From Streptomyces sp. SID13726 (GTDB lineage: Bacteria; Actinomycetota; Actinomycetes; Streptomycetales; Streptomycetaceae), in NCBI RefSeq assembly GCF_010548375.1, contig NZ_JAAGLY010000034.1, positions 1 through 64,000 of the forward strand: a DNA stretch of 64,000 nucleotides, written 5' to 3'. This document shows, piece by piece, positions 7,990 through 15,137 of this stretch. Each line of letters opens with the position of its first letter. Within the stretch, counting starts at the first letter, position 1. The position numbers were made by a program, and so were the translations under genes. A model generated the notes under the pieces. It worked only from the letters and a program-made list of their open reading frames with translations. It was not told where the DNA came from and did not search any database.

Positions 7990-8200
7990 TGTCATTCGGG
8001 TTGTTCTGCGTCGGGAACTTCTTCGCACCGCTATCAGCACGCGCGTCAGCGTGGTGTCCGGCTCGACGTGGTCAGCGTGCTCGCGGTGTGCCCAGACGTC
8101 CCGCCCCGGTCTGCTCATGCTCTCTTCGTGCCAGAGGTGAACTGCGTCGTCAGGAACGGTGATCAGCTCGTCGCAGTAGCGGCAGAAGCCTTGGGTTCAT
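7990..8200 (-). pseudogene. Small Cys/His protein gene, probably frameshifted
   Basis: An ATG at 8200 overlaps the previous stop as ATGA but runs out of frame after 16 codons. Removing one base near the start gives a coherent reading in the next frame: TQGFCRYCDELITVPDDAVH, then LWHEESMSRPGRDVWAHREH and HADHVEPDTTLTRVLIAV. The CRYCDE pair of cysteines and the H-x-E-H motif look like a small zinc-binding protein of the kind found in Streptomyces accessory clusters. I read it as a +1 frameshifted remnant; a sequencing error or an unusual start cannot be excluded. Its 3' end runs into the integrase remnant. Confidence 0.4.
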
Positions 8201-8385
8201 GCCACACCCGCGATGCGCGCGTGACAAGGACAGTCGCAGCGTCGTACCAGGATCAGGCCCGCTCCGTGGGGCAGCGGGATGTCCTTGGTCTGGCGGCATT
8301 CGTCGTGCAGTCCCTCGTAGCCGTCCCGCGAAGCCAACGCGCACTCAGCGGAGCGCATCGAAATGTCGTCCATGGCCGTGGTCAC
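8197..8385 (-). CDS. Small cysteine-containing accessory protein
   Basis: 62 residues from a GTG at 8385 that overlaps the DUF6415 stop (GTGA); an ATG at 8373 is an alternative. Readable features are MRSAECALASRDGYEGLHDE, IPLPHGAGLILVRRCDCPCH and a short basic end. The CDCPCH motif suggests a metal-binding cluster. Similar short proteins occur next to DUF6415 genes in streptomycete accessory regions (recalled, not searched). Second gene of a coupled set 8771-8200; the stop overlaps the next, broken, gene by ATGA. Confidence 0.5.
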   Translation of the reverse strand: MTTAMDDISMRSAECALASRDGYEGLHDECRQTKDIPLPHGAGLILVRRCDCPCHARIAGVA

Positions 8386-8771
8386 GGGCGCTCGCCGAGG
8401 TTCTCGTAGTGGTCGCACAACGCGTTCAAAGTGCGTGCCAGACGTCGGGCATGGCCGACTTCTGCGCCGAATCTGCGGCTCGGCTCGGCTCGAAGCTTTC
8501 CCCGAGCCTCGCCCACGCAGGCGAGTGCGCAGTACCGGTGGATGCTGTCCTTCTTCAGCAGTCTGACGGACTGCTCGACCTCGGGGATGAGTAGCTCCAG
8601 GTGACCCCGAATCGTCTGTGTCAGCGTCTCCAGTTCGTCAGCCGCCGGGGGCAGCACCACGGCATCCGGGTCCAGCAGAATCTGCACGGTCTCGCGCATG
8701 ACGGTGATGTCCGGGCGAGGGGCTTGCCGTCGCTCAGTACCTTCGGATGCCGCTGTGATGCGGTTCGCCAT
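8382..8771 (-). CDS. DUF6415 family protein
   Basis: 129 residues. The ATG at 8771 follows AGGGGGCGAC and starts MANRITAASEGTERRQAPRP. The body shows the DUF6415 pattern: LDPDAVVLPPAADELETLTQ, then RGHLELLIPEVE, CALACVGEARGKL and a C-terminal ARRLARTLNALCDHYENL. The family is small, alpha-helical and common in Streptomyces, often annotated as a natural-product-associated protein; no activity is known. First gene of the coupled minus-strand set, divergent from the 8998 gene with a 226-bp gap that must carry both promoters. Confidence 0.7.
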   Translation of the reverse strand: MANRITAASEGTERRQAPRPDITVMRETVQILLDPDAVVLPPAADELETLTQTIRGHLELLIPEVEQSVRLLKKDSIHRYCALACVGEARGKLRAEPSRRFGAEVGHARRLARTLNALCDHYENLGERP

Positions 8772-8997
8772 GTCGCCCCCTGCCCAGTCGGCCACGCCCC
8801 GGGGCCGTTCGCATGGTCGCCGGGTCTCCTTGTGCCCCTCGAAGCTAGGGATGCGATAGACACCTACGCCAGTGATGTGCAGATCTTTGCATCCATGCCA
8901 ACCTGCCGTGGTTCTGTCGAGTTCGGCCTCTTGACCAACTACGCCGTCTGCCGGAGCGTGTCGCAAAGAACTGCACATCTCATGGATGGAGTAGGTC

Positions 8998-9258
8998 ATG
9001 TCGCTACGGTTCATTGGGATCGACCCCGACACCAAGACCGGGGACTCACCGACCGTGTGGGTCGACCAGGAGAAGGGCGAACTCGTCTTCCAGGGATGGA
9101 AGCCCGATCCTCAACTCGAAGCAGAGTGCGCCGCGTTCGAAGTGCCGGGCCATGCCGTCGGCATCCCGGCGGACGAGGCCGTCATCCGCATCCCTGCCAG
9201 GATGGTGCACATGATCAGGGAGGCGTGCGATGTCCTCGATCGTTCCGACGATCGCTGA
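8998..9258 (+). CDS. Small hypothetical protein, Streptomyces accessory type
   Basis: 86 residues starting MSLRFIGIDPDTKTGDSPTV with PTVWVDQEKGELVFQGWK, then PADEAVIRIPARMVHMIREA. This is a recognisable short protein usually found directly upstream of DUF6879 and XRE-DUF5753 genes in Streptomyces; no function has been assigned. Its 3' end overlaps the next gene by 29 bp, indicating one transcript. Confidence 0.7.
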   Translation: MSLRFIGIDPDTKTGDSPTVWVDQEKGELVFQGWKPDPQLEAECAAFEVPGHAVGIPADEAVIRIPARMVHMIREACDVLDRSDDR

Positions 9259-9757
9259 ACTCATGGGCAGGTGCACACACTCCGCTGTGCACCTTGAGAT
9301 GCGAGATCACTACGGGGTGGCCGCAGAGGCCGACGACTTCCGGACGTGGCTGGAGACCGGCCGTCTCGACAACGACCCCGGATCGCCCGACTGGGCACCC
9401 TGGGTGGACCTGGTCTCCCGTGCCGTGGCGCGTGGTGTCGCGGTGCGGCGCGCCCGGATCGTGTCTGAACCCGTTTCGGACTACATCCGCTACGAACACG
9501 CCTCCACCGGCGTCAACGTGCGCGCCGGCGAACAGGTGCGCTGGTTGCCCCGCCGTCGCGCTTCGGACATCGCCTTGCCCGGCAATGACTTCTGGCTCTT
9601 CGACGACCAGGTGATCCGGTGGGGCTACTTCTCAGGCGACGGGGCCATGATCGGCCACGAAGTCTCTGAGGACCCTGCCGCCGCGAAGCTGTGCGCCGAG
9701 TCCTTCGAGGCCGTATGGGCGCGTGCGGTTCCCCACGACCAGTACCAGATCCACTGA
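9230..9757 (+). CDS. DUF6879 family protein
   Basis: 175 residues from the ATG at 9230, inside the end of the previous gene. Family features visible are LEMRDHYG, FRTWLETGRLDNDP, the repeated V-A-R-G-V-x-V-R-R-A-R-I-V-S-E-P stretch, YIRYEH, GEQVRWLPRRRAS, LPGNDFWLFDD and a C-terminal KLCAESFEAVWARAVPHDQY. In Streptomyces such genes pair with Scr1-type XRE regulators in a toxin-antitoxin-like arrangement, as here with the gene 24 bp downstream. The biochemical role is unknown. Confidence 0.75.
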   Translation: MSSIVPTIAELMGRCTHSAVHLEMRDHYGVAAEADDFRTWLETGRLDNDPGSPDWAPWVDLVSRAVARGVAVRRARIVSEPVSDYIRYEHASTGVNVRAGEQVRWLPRRRASDIALPGNDFWLFDDQVIRWGYFSGDGAMIGHEVSEDPAAAKLCAESFEAVWARAVPHDQYQIH

Positions 9758-9781
9758 CCAGAAAGCACCGGCAGCCAACCC

Positions 9782-10642
9782 ATGCCCGCCTCGCCCTCCT
9801 CGTCTGCCCAGGCCGCACGTGAAGCCGTCGCCCACCGGCTGCGCGACCTCCGCAAGGAAGCCGGCCTGACGGTCGTCCAGTTGGCGGCCGCGTGCGGCTG
9901 GCACTACTCCAAGACCTCGCGCATCGAGAACGCCCTCACCGGGCCGTCAGCGAACGACATCCGACGCTGGTGCACCGCAACTGGTTCGGACGGGCATGCT
10001 CAGGATCTCGTCGTACAGTCCATCAGCGCCGAGTCGATGTACCGGCAGTGGCGTGACCAGGTCCGTGCCGGCCTGCGGCACATCCAGGACAGCCGGGTGC
10101 AGGCGTCCCGCGAGACCGAGACCTTCCGGATCTACTCGTCCAGCATTGTCCCCGGACTGTTGCAGACAGAGGGCTACGCGCTCGCCGTCCTCGGTATGGC
10201 CGCGGGCATCCACGACTTGGACATCGACGACAGCGCGGAGGCCGCGCGTGCTCGGCTCGAACGCTCCCGAATCATCCACGAACAGGGACACCGGTTCGTC
10301 GTGGTCGTCGAGGAGTCGGTCCTCCACTCCCAGGTAGCTGACACCGACGCGATGGCAGCACAACTCGGCTACCTCCTCACCGCTGGCGCCCTACAGGCCG
10401 TCTCCCTGGGCGTCATCCCGATGAACATCCGCCGGACACACTGGCCCGAGGAGACCTTTCACATCTACGACGACAAGCACGTCTCGGTCGAGCTGGTGTC
10501 GGCGGAAGTAAATGTCACCCAGCCCTCCGAGATCGCCCTGTACATGAAGACGTTCGAGCAGCTGCGCAGCATGGCCGTCTACGGCGCGGACGCCCGAACC
10601 CTGATCGTGAAGGCGATCGAAGCCCTGCGCCAAGCCCGATAG
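9782..10642 (+). CDS. XRE regulator with DUF5753 domain (Scr1 family)
   Basis: 286 residues. The N-terminal helix-turn-helix is clear (RLRDLRKEAGLTVVQLAAAC, then WHYSKTSRIENALTGPS). The C-terminal DUF5753 domain follows: ASRETETFRIYSSSIVPGLL, QTEGYA, ERSRIIHEQGHRFVVVVEES and a final YMKTFEQLRSMAVYG. Scr1-type regulators act as antitoxin-like or developmental transcription factors and usually pair with a DUF397 protein. No DUF397 is seen; the upstream DUF6879 gene is the likely partner. A long inverted repeat begins 42 bp after the stop. Confidence 0.85.
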   Translation: MPASPSSSAQAAREAVAHRLRDLRKEAGLTVVQLAAACGWHYSKTSRIENALTGPSANDIRRWCTATGSDGHAQDLVVQSISAESMYRQWRDQVRAGLRHIQDSRVQASRETETFRIYSSSIVPGLLQTEGYALAVLGMAAGIHDLDIDDSAEAARARLERSRIIHEQGHRFVVVVEESVLHSQVADTDAMAAQLGYLLTAGALQAVSLGVIPMNIRRTHWPEETFHIYDDKHVSVELVSAEVNVTQPSEIALYMKTFEQLRSMAVYGADARTLIVKAIEALRQAR

Positions 10643-10684
10643 AACTTTCCTTACGCCATCAAGGCGGCTCGCTCCGCTCCCCGC

Positions 10685-10759
10685 GCGCGGCACGGGCGCC
10701 GGCCGGGCCTGCGCTCCTGTCTCCGCCCCGCTCCAGCCCGGCCGGCGCCCGTGCCGCGC
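10685..10759. repeat. 24-bp perfect inverted repeat
   Basis: The arm at 10685-10708 is the exact reverse complement of 10736-10759, with a 27-nt loop. The arms are all G/C-rich (they begin GCGCGGCACGGGC). Coming right after the XRE gene it would make a very stable hairpin, probably a terminator, though it is much longer than one needs. Confidence 0.85.
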
Positions 10760-10830
10760 ACACAGCATGCAGCCGCTTGCCGTCAGAGAAGGGTGCATCG
10801 TGGCTGGGGCGGTCGGCTCCACGGCTTTAC

Positions 10831-10971
10831 GGAGCCGCTTTGGGGGGAGCCTCGAAGATCATGGCCCCAACGTCGTGCTTTACCGGGCAGGTCCACAGAC
10901 TGCCCGACGCGCCGGAAGCTTACGGGGCCATGATCACTCGCGCCAAAGTAGCGCCACCCCAAAGCCGCTCC
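10831..10971. ncRNA. Three-tier nested hairpin, possible structured RNA or terminator
   Basis: Three concentric inverted repeats. The outer is 10831-10845 with 10957-10971 (15 bp, one mismatch, core GCTTTGGGG). The middle is 10857-10868 with 10924-10935 (GATCATGGCCCC, 12 bp perfect). The inner is 10884-10890 with 10900-10906 (CGGGCAG). Together they fold about 141 nt into one long stem. It lies 33 bp beyond the stop codon of the lower-GC operon on the minus strand. It could be that operon's terminator, a separate RNA, or the end of a former mobile unit. Confidence 0.45.
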
Positions 10972-11004
10972 GCCGACCTTGTGAATCTCCCTCACAAAGC
11001 GCGG

Positions 11005-12357
11005 TCACCGGTAGTCATGCAGCCCAATATGATCCACAATAAACCTGAAATTCACTCCATCGATAGCAAAGTAGATTCGCCCACAATGGGAAGGATCCTT
11101 CGCGTCGTCGACCTTTACATGGGGGATAGCCTTCAGCCCTTCTAGGGTACGGCCGTCAACCACGACGTCACTCGGAGAAAGCTTTGCATCAAAAAGAGCT
11201 ATCTCAATTTCGCATTGAGTCATGGAAAAATCTGCCAAGGCTGCACCCAACCGTCCCTTAAGGGTGAAATAGGAGTCAGCCACACGTTCGAGCTTGGTAA
11301 CAAATTTAAGCATTCGGGCGGGGTTCGGGTAGGGGTTACCGGGCAACATCTTGAGCGCTCGATCCGTCAGCACGAAATGAGGGCCAACTAGATTACTGAT
11401 TCGATCGGCAGCATCAGCCCAATTCACAACATCGGAAACCCGGGAGTCGTCCTCCTCTATGGGAGAAATCTCGACCAAATGCATCGACAACTCCGCGAGA
11501 TGTTCATCGAACGACATCTCGGCACTTCTTGTACCAAGAAGGTCCGCCTTAGCACCCGGCTTCGCCGCCAAATAGGGCGCAGTGAATACCTCAGGATTTG
11601 CGACCCAGTCAACCCAAACGAGCAGGGCGCTAGGGGGCCGACTCTTCAACTCTTTCACAACCTGCGAGATGGAAGATTCGGGATTCGGCCTAATATCCAA
11701 ATCAATCTCACGCAGACCGGCCACGAGTCTCATTTCTCGTTTCCAATGGGCCCGTGGGGAATTTTCGTCCTTAGATCCCCCGAGGAGGGCAACCACCTTC
11801 TTCCAAGGCTTCCCGCCAGGCTCCGCTTGCGCTTGAAAACCAATAGCGGCTACTTTGAACAGTTGAACAATTTCAGATTCCGCCTCCTCTAGACTCTCGA
11901 ACCACTTATCCGAGAGTGACAGAAGTTGCGTACTTCCAAACCTCAAGCCATGTTCAACTGCAACAAGTCTCGCGACTCCAAAGATCGTCGAACCGGTGGG
12001 ATGCTTAACTCCAACAGCAAGGCCGAGGGCTCGCGGGTTCTCGCGACGAAACTTTTCCGGCTGACTACCAAGTTCTACGAGTTCTCCATCGTCAGGCCGC
12101 TGCATAGGAAACACCATCGCCGGACTTCCAAGGAGGAGCGCGCGGCGCCCACGTGATTCCACGCCGCAGCCCGGTAGGCTATCGATATCGTCGTAGGCCC
12201 GCCTTAGTCCCTCCATATCGCCGGGGAGAACCAGCGGACTCTCACCCGGCACATGCAGCTTCTTTTTGGGAACTACGACTCTCGGCCACTCGTTCGGATC
12301 GGCTGGAGCAGGCGCATAAATCTGCTTACGCTCAATGAGATCCCTTAGCGTATGCAC
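11005..12357 (-). CDS. Uncharacterised 450-residue protein, partner of the LOTUS protein
   Basis: 450 residues, not recognised. No signal peptide, membrane helix, nucleotide-binding loop or catalytic signature is obvious, so it is probably soluble and cytoplasmic. Visible segments are an N-terminal LRDLIERKQIYAPAPADPNE, a central KKVVALLGGSKDENSP and SALLVWVDWVANPEVFTAPY, and a C-terminal RIYFAIDGVNFRFIVDHIGL. The last resembles the beta-rich ends of RelE-like and similar small effector folds (weak inference). Base composition is clearly lower in G+C than the flanks. It starts 9 bp after the LOTUS gene stop, so both are one operon. A role as effector of an RNA- or phage-related system is a hypothesis from context only. 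Confidence 0.7.
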   Translation of the reverse strand: MHTLRDLIERKQIYAPAPADPNEWPRVVVPKKKLHVPGESPLVLPGDMEGLRRAYDDIDSLPGCGVESRGRRALLLGSPAMVFPMQRPDDGELVELGSQPEKFRRENPRALGLAVGVKHPTGSTIFGVARLVAVEHGLRFGSTQLLSLSDKWFESLEEAESEIVQLFKVAAIGFQAQAEPGGKPWKKVVALLGGSKDENSPRAHWKREMRLVAGLREIDLDIRPNPESSISQVVKELKSRPPSALLVWVDWVANPEVFTAPYLAAKPGAKADLLGTRSAEMSFDEHLAELSMHLVEISPIEEDDSRVSDVVNWADAADRISNLVGPHFVLTDRALKMLPGNPYPNPARMLKFVTKLERVADSYFTLKGRLGAALADFSMTQCEIEIALFDAKLSPSDVVVDGRTLEGLKAIPHVKVDDAKDPSHCGRIYFAIDGVNFRFIVDHIGLHDYR

Positions 12358-12366
12358 AACACACCA

Positions 12367-13407
12367 CTACTCTTCGAAGAGGTAGCCGACCGGAATGCAA
12401 ATTTTGCGGAGTTCGGACTCCGGCATACGTTCAATAGCTTCATGTAGCCGTTGGCGTAGCGTCGCCGCTGAATACACTGCGCTCTTCGATGCCTGCCCGG
12501 TGAAGAACTGCACAACGTCGCGATCATGCGTGTGCTTTAGTGGACTCTCTGCTACGCGCCTATTAGCCCCCTTGACAGGAGCCACTGCCTCTTCGGGCTG
12601 TTGTGACATTGCAGGTTGAGCAGAGGAAGGAACTTGGTTGATCTGTACTGACGTAAGACGGCTATCGGAGTCCCGCCACTTGAGCGCCTCCGTATAAACC
12701 CTTTCACGCAGGGTGTTGTGCCACCGGTTCAACAGATTAGGGAAGCTGCGAAGAACAACCACGAAGTACCTAGCAGGGTGTTCACTTTTTAGCGCCTCGG
12801 TGAGAACACGACTCACTTCTGGGTCTGTCACGAGGAGGGCAAAATCCCTCATCCAATCCAGTTGTTGCTGGCGCGAGATTGGCTTGATCTCAACAAAACC
12901 CGATGGATTATCGGAAATCTTTGTTCGCGCTTCCGCGTACCGAGTCGGTTCAAGTGGCGCAGGTTCTGTTGGCAGCGTTACGACTCGATCCTCATTCAGG
13001 ACATAGAACCGCGAAGTCCGCGGGTTCCAATCCGAAAATGCTTTCCAGAGGTCGGGGCGCATCCTTGCAGTAGAGCCAGCTTCAGCAGTCGCTCCAGGAA
13101 TCGCCACCGATACGTCGCCGGGACGGTCACGATCAATCTCAACGTAGCCGCGCGCCTCGGCGTCATCCAAAAAATCTCGAAATCGCTTGTATCCCACGCG
13201 TTTTGGATCGAACCCCCCGTAGGTGCGTCGGCCCATCTCCAGCCGCACCGCACTACCGGTCGCCGATGACGCGCCGGCTTGAGACAGGGATGCAATCGCG
13301 TCAGCGAGAACATTGAAGGCTGCGGCTTTTTCCTCGGCCTGAACGTCACTCGGCGCGTTAGAAGCAGACGTAGACGTCTGCGGGACAGAGTGAGAACTCG
13401 TCGTCAT
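12367..13407 (-). CDS. LOTUS/OST-HTH domain protein with UPF0158-like middle
   Basis: 346 residues from the ATG at 13407 (GGAG 8 nt upstream). Residues about 28-105 fit the OST-HTH/LOTUS winged-helix domain: AFNVLADAIASL, then AVRLEMGRRTYGGFDPKRVG, YKRFRDFLDDAEARGYVEID and DVSVAI. The domain binds RNA (notably G-rich RNA) or protein partners; bacterial copies often accompany nucleases. Residues about 130-245 (RFYVLNEDRVV, FVEIKPISR, DPEVSRVLTEAL, LLNRWHNTLRERVYTEALKW) align by eye with UPF0158 proteins. A Gln/Pro-rich linker leads to a helical end, LRQRLHEAIERMPESELRK. No NYN nuclease domain is present. Lower G+C than the chromosome suggests acquisition. First gene of the operon with the 450-residue protein. 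Confidence 0.75.
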   Translation of the reverse strand: MTTSSHSVPQTSTSASNAPSDVQAEEKAAAFNVLADAIASLSQAGASSATGSAVRLEMGRRTYGGFDPKRVGYKRFRDFLDDAEARGYVEIDRDRPGDVSVAIPGATAEAGSTARMRPDLWKAFSDWNPRTSRFYVLNEDRVVTLPTEPAPLEPTRYAEARTKISDNPSGFVEIKPISRQQQLDWMRDFALLVTDPEVSRVLTEALKSEHPARYFVVVLRSFPNLLNRWHNTLRERVYTEALKWRDSDSRLTSVQINQVPSSAQPAMSQQPEEAVAPVKGANRRVAESPLKHTHDRDVVQFFTGQASKSAVYSAATLRQRLHEAIERMPESELRKICIPVGYLFEE

Positions 13408-13427
13408 CAGCTACTCCAGCAGTGAGC

Positions 13428-13462
13428 TAGGCCGTGGTCCCACAAAGTGGGACCACGGCCTA
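13428..13462. promoter_or_regulatory. 15-bp inverted repeat upstream of the LOTUS operon
   Basis: TAGGCCGTGGTCCCA (13428-13442) pairs exactly with 13448-13462 around a 5-nt loop (CAAAG). It lies 20 bp upstream of the LOTUS start codon, so it is either an operator or a hairpin in the 5' leader that could act on transcription or translation. Confidence 0.6.
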
Positions 13463-14324
13463 AGCCAACATTTATGGATGTAGCACCGGCGACAGCTAGT
13501 AACCGACCACGCTTCCCCGCAGGGGCCTCACTTCGCCTATGGGACACCTACTGTGCGTCAGTGACCCGGCGTCATGAAGCTGATCGTCTACTCACGCCCG
13601 GTCTCCTTGGGCCTTATGCCAAGTTAACCAAGCTCCAGCACTCTCCAATGGCAGTGTCAGGGGCCTGGCTCTCCAAGTCAAGTGGGACAAGCTGTCCAGG
13701 CCCTGACCGGCCACGGGCGGCCGTCACCGAGCACAGCACTGACGTGCGCTCATGACGGGTAGTAGCGAGCTGCGGGCCTGGTTAGGCTGTCGTGCGCTAC
13801 CCTCCGTCGCTACGCTGATCTACGATCACGGAGGGTAGCGCACGACAGCCGAGATGAACTCATTTCTTTGCTTAAAATTTACCAAACTAGCCACTGAGAA
13901 AAGGGGTGTCAGCACAGATCTCGGCACCCTACGCCGGGCGTCGCGTGCCTTGGTGTCGGTGCGAATCACGTTGGCAGCCGTCGCGACGGCATCGATCCCA
14001 TCCGTGTGCCTGGCCCGTGCAGCGTCCGAGCAAGACGACCTGCGGATCTTGATAGACGCTCCTGGCCGAGTTGCGCAGCAGGGAAGTCATGGCGCAGCGG
14101 TGAGTGTCTAACTGCGGGACAACGCAAGCGGACAACGGCGAACAACCGCGGACGCCTGCGGACCCTCCGCGCAGGTGAGAACCCCATGCCCTGAAGGCGC
14201 CACCCCCACCCAAGTTGCTTCGGGACGAAGAGGTCCTCGGTGCTGCTGCGGGCATCAACGACGCTGACTGACCCGTCCCTTTTGCGGGAACTGCTACATC
14301 TAGGGGCGTGACGTCGGGGGGCTG
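13463..14324. other. Gene-poor stretch of the island with inverted repeats
   Basis: 862 bp without a supportable gene; several short frames on both strands have neither family features nor ribosome sites. It carries an imperfect inverted repeat at 13656-13668 / 13696-13707 (GTCAGGGGCCTGG against CCAGGCCCTGAC) and the long repeat at 13785-13850. An A/T-richer patch at about 13850-13915 stands out. Probably eroded mobile-element sequence. Confidence 0.6.
13785..13850. repeat. 23-bp perfect inverted repeat
   Basis: The arm 13785-13807 (beginning GGCTGTCGTGCGCTACC) is exactly complementary to 13828-13850, with a 20-nt loop. It may be a strong bidirectional terminator or the fused ends of a small non-autonomous element. 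A lower-GC patch begins immediately to its right. Confidence 0.85.
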
Positions 14325-14804
14325 ATGATCGATCAAGTGCTGATCTGGTTACTGCTGGCAGTAGCGGGCGCCGCCGTCCAACGTGTCAGTGACCTCATCT
14401 TTGGCGAGCCCATCGAAAAGCTCGTGTACTCCCTTCTCGTCCGACGCCACACTGCGGAGGTCTCACTCGCAGGTCAGTGGCACAGCTCCTTTGAGTGGAT
14501 CTCCGATGACGACGGAAGCGCACTCATCGATCGCAGGACCCTGCGCGCAACGAAGCGCGGTCGACGAATAACCATGAGTGACCCAGGGGGCCCCGACCGC
14601 TCCCGCCTCAAGCTCCAGGGAACAGTCACGGCTGGAGGCGTCTTCTCCGGAGAATGGGAGGAGTGGGCCATGTCGGGGCGTCACTACCGCGGCGTATTCC
14701 AGTTCCTCCTGGCACGGCCCGGGAGCGAGCTACGCGGGCAGTGGGTTGGATTCAACCGATACGACACTGTCCAGAACGGTAGTTGGGTCCTCAGCAGAAG
14801 CTGA
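14325..14804 (+). CDS. Small membrane-anchored beta-rich protein, TTA codon
   Basis: 159 residues. The ATG at 14325 follows a GGGGGG tract. An N-terminal hydrophobic helix (VLIWLLLAVAGAAVQRV) is followed by a short basic linker (YSLLVRRHTAEV). The soluble part is probably all beta: LAGQWHSSFEWISDDDGSAL, LKLQGTVTAGGVFSGEWEEW and a closing LRGQWVGFNRYDTVQNGSWV. The repeated G-x-W motifs recall membrane-tethered beta-rich domains seen in some bacterial defence proteins; this is a resemblance, not an identification. Leu9 is encoded by TTA (14349-14351), so translation should depend on the bldA tRNA. It stands alone on its strand. Confidence 0.65.
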   Translation: MIDQVLIWLLLAVAGAAVQRVSDLIFGEPIEKLVYSLLVRRHTAEVSLAGQWHSSFEWISDDDGSALIDRRTLRATKRGRRITMSDPGGPDRSRLKLQGTVTAGGVFSGEWEEWAMSGRHYRGVFQFLLARPGSELRGQWVGFNRYDTVQNGSWVLSRS

Positions 14805-15137
14805 TGACACGGCGCCGGGGACTCAAGCAAGGGCCGCACCACGGGCGCACCAGATGGGGCGGGGAACAGCGGGGAATCACGGGGAACGGGGGCGGTGCCG
14901 TCTAAACCGCAAGGCCACCGTTCGCCCAGCTCAGCACCCCGACCGGCCCCAAAATGCCTCAGCTTCCCAAGCTGATGTCCAGAGCCGAACTGGGGATTGA
15001 TGGGCGGCCTCGCCGGGCCGTCTCTGGGCCGTCGAAGGGGGACCCACAGCGACCAACAACGGCCAATGACAACCCCTCGGCCGCAGGTCAGCGAGGCGCC
15101 AACGTCTATCGCCCAAGGTCGCTCCGGGCCAACGTCA
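14805..15137. other. Right-end non-coding stretch of the island
   Basis: 333 bp without a supportable gene. It contains 10-bp phased repeats at 14860-14890 and, at 15015-15033, a perfect copy of the 19-bp sequence found at 7847-7865. The minus strand around 15015 reads DGPETARR, like the integrase tail DGPETAQEG at the left end, so a second integrase fragment may lie here. Confidence 0.55.
14860..14890. repeat. Phased 10-bp direct repeats
   Basis: GGGGAACAGC, GGGGAATCAC and GGGGAACGGG follow each other without a gap, one per helical turn. Such phasing suits protein binding to one face of DNA, for example arm-type sites of an integrase or an excision factor; this is inference. Confidence 0.6.

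Larger units (their letters stand above)
7761..15137. mobile_element. Decayed integrative island inserted at the 3' end of glnA2
   Basis: Bounded by the 88-bp glnA2 3'-end repeats. Contents: a tyrosine-integrase C-terminal remnant at the left edge, a run of small Streptomyces accessory genes (CDCPCH protein, DUF6415, DUF6879, Scr1/DUF5753 XRE regulator), a lower-GC two-gene operon, and a small membrane protein with a TTA codon. A perfect 19-bp repeat lies inside each end (7847-7865 and 15015-15033). No complete integrase, excisionase, replication or transfer gene was found, so it is probably immobile now. Boundaries are inferred from the repeat alone. Confidence 0.75.

Noticed and set aside
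10777..11145. 122-codon plus-strand frame through the nested hairpins
   Set aside because: It runs across the palindromes and into the 3' end of the 450-residue gene on the other strand; no coding features.
13447..13755. 102-codon frame starting within the LOTUS-operon hairpin
   Set aside because: No ribosome site, no family resemblance, overlaps the inverted repeat at 13656-13707.
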